Shown piece after piece: positions 45,141 to 45,600 of a stretch of 45,600 nt of DNA. The stretch is from a virus. Within the stretch, counting starts at the first letter, position 1, and each line of letters opens with the position of its first letter. The stretch spans positions 1 to 45,600 of the IMG/VR virus record IMGVR_UViG_3300037010_000457, one strand, 5' to 3'. A model generated the notes under the pieces. That model made no database searches. It saw only the letters and a program-made list of their open reading frames with translations, and was not told the DNA's origin. Made by a program: the position numbers and the translations under genes.

Positions 45141-45600
45141 ATGGCCACAGCCCCAGACATCCGAGTCAAGCTATCTGCCGAGGGCGTGGACGAAGTGGTC
45201 CGCGCCTTGCAGAAGGTCTCCGCCCAAGCGAAGAAGGCTGGTGACGATGCCAAGAAGGGCGGGGGTGGCTTCAAGCTAATGGGCGAGGCGATGAGCGACC
45301 TGAAGGGTCTCATCCCCGCCATCGGTCTTGCGGAGGGCGTCAGGGGGCTAGTGGACCTCACCAAGAGCGCCATCGAAGCCGGGGACCAGATGGCGAAGCT
45401 GTCCAAGAAGACAGGGATCTCGGTCGATACCCTTTCAGTCCTGGGGCTCGGCGCTGATCTGGCGAATGTGGGGGTCGAGGCTCTGGGGAAGGGTCTAAAG
45501 AAGATGCAGGTCGCCATGTACGATCTGGAGACCGGGGGCGGGGCTGCGGCCATCGGCTTCCGTCAGATCGGGCTTTCGTCGAAGGAATTGATAGGGTTGA
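45141..45600 (+). CDS. Tape measure protein, 5' part (cut by window edge)
   Basis: The first 153 residues of the tape measure protein, identical to the start of the gene at 1230-3905. The frame is open to the window end. It is the wrap-around copy and not a second gene. Confidence 0.9.
   Translation, partial: MATAPDIRVKLSAEGVDEVVRALQKVSAQAKKAGDDAKKGGGGFKLMGEAMSDLKGLIPAIGLAEGVRGLVDLTKSAIEAGDQMAKLSKKTGISVDTLSVLGLGADLANVGVEALGKGLKKMQVAMYDLETGGGAAAIGFRQIGLSSKELIGL

Larger units (their letters stand above)
43912..45600. repeat. Right copy of terminal overlap of the circular phage genome
   Basis: This repeats bases 1-1689, with differences at 43995 (T for C), 44002 (T for A) and 44003 (C for G). 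These give silent codon changes in the tail tube gene. The paired change AGC to TCC needs two substitutions in one codon, so a single sequencing error is an unlikely cause. Confidence 0.9.

Noticed and set aside
1-45600. tRNA genes, CRISPR arrays, insertion sequences and integrase/attachment sites
   Set aside because: I scanned for cloverleaf-like stretches, regular spaced repeats, transposase motifs and tyrosine or serine recombinases and saw none that I could support.

Overview
The window is a complete tailed double-stranded DNA phage genome read slightly more than once around. Bases 1-1689 reappear as bases 43912-45600 (constant offset 43911), so the unit genome is about 43.9 kb and circular or concatemeric in the assembly. 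The DNA is GC-rich, and every convincing gene lies on the + strand with many 1-4 nt ATGA/TGATG/GTGA overlaps. No integrase, excisionase or attachment site is visible, so a lytic or at least non-integrating siphovirus is the best reading. The host cannot be named. The families present (BR0599/DUF2163, DUF2793, GH108, XF1762, TIGR03299) and the lysis cassette suggest a Gram-negative, GC-rich bacterium, probably proteobacterial.

Layout from the left edge: the end of the tail tube gene; a tail assembly chaperone with a canonical -1 frameshift heptamer; the tape measure (1230-3905); a tail-tip and adhesin block (3909-11722) with an iron-sulfur gpL-like protein and a 919-residue hub; a lysis cassette (11731-13582) ending in a good terminator. 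The early region follows: a Cro-like regulator (13701), a RecT-type annealing system (14013-16355), small DNA-binding and nuclease genes, a replication initiator carrying four 11-bp iterons, and an overlapping DnaC-like loader (17231-18920). An accessory region (18917-28361) holds a DUF4406 protein, a TIGR03299 protein, a gene broken by an amber codon, small membrane proteins, ParB-like and YkgJ-like proteins, two DNA methyltransferases bracketed by two related zinc-ribbon proteins, and an HNH nuclease.

The most notable system is at 28603-32538: ParB-like, DpdA, QueC, a small membrane peptide, QueD, QueE and FolE. FolE, QueD, QueE and QueC form a full route from GTP to preQ0, and DpdA is the transglycosylase that exchanges guanine in DNA for a 7-deazaguanine. 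The phage therefore probably modifies its own genome to resist host restriction, and the two methyltransferases add a second layer.

The cassette leads directly into a lambda-like packaging and head module: Nu1-like small terminase, GpA-like large terminase, gpW-like joiner, portal, accessory head proteins, S49 protease with a nested scaffold, decoration protein, major capsid, FII-like and U-like connectors, and tail tube (32540-44388). The remainder repeats the left end.
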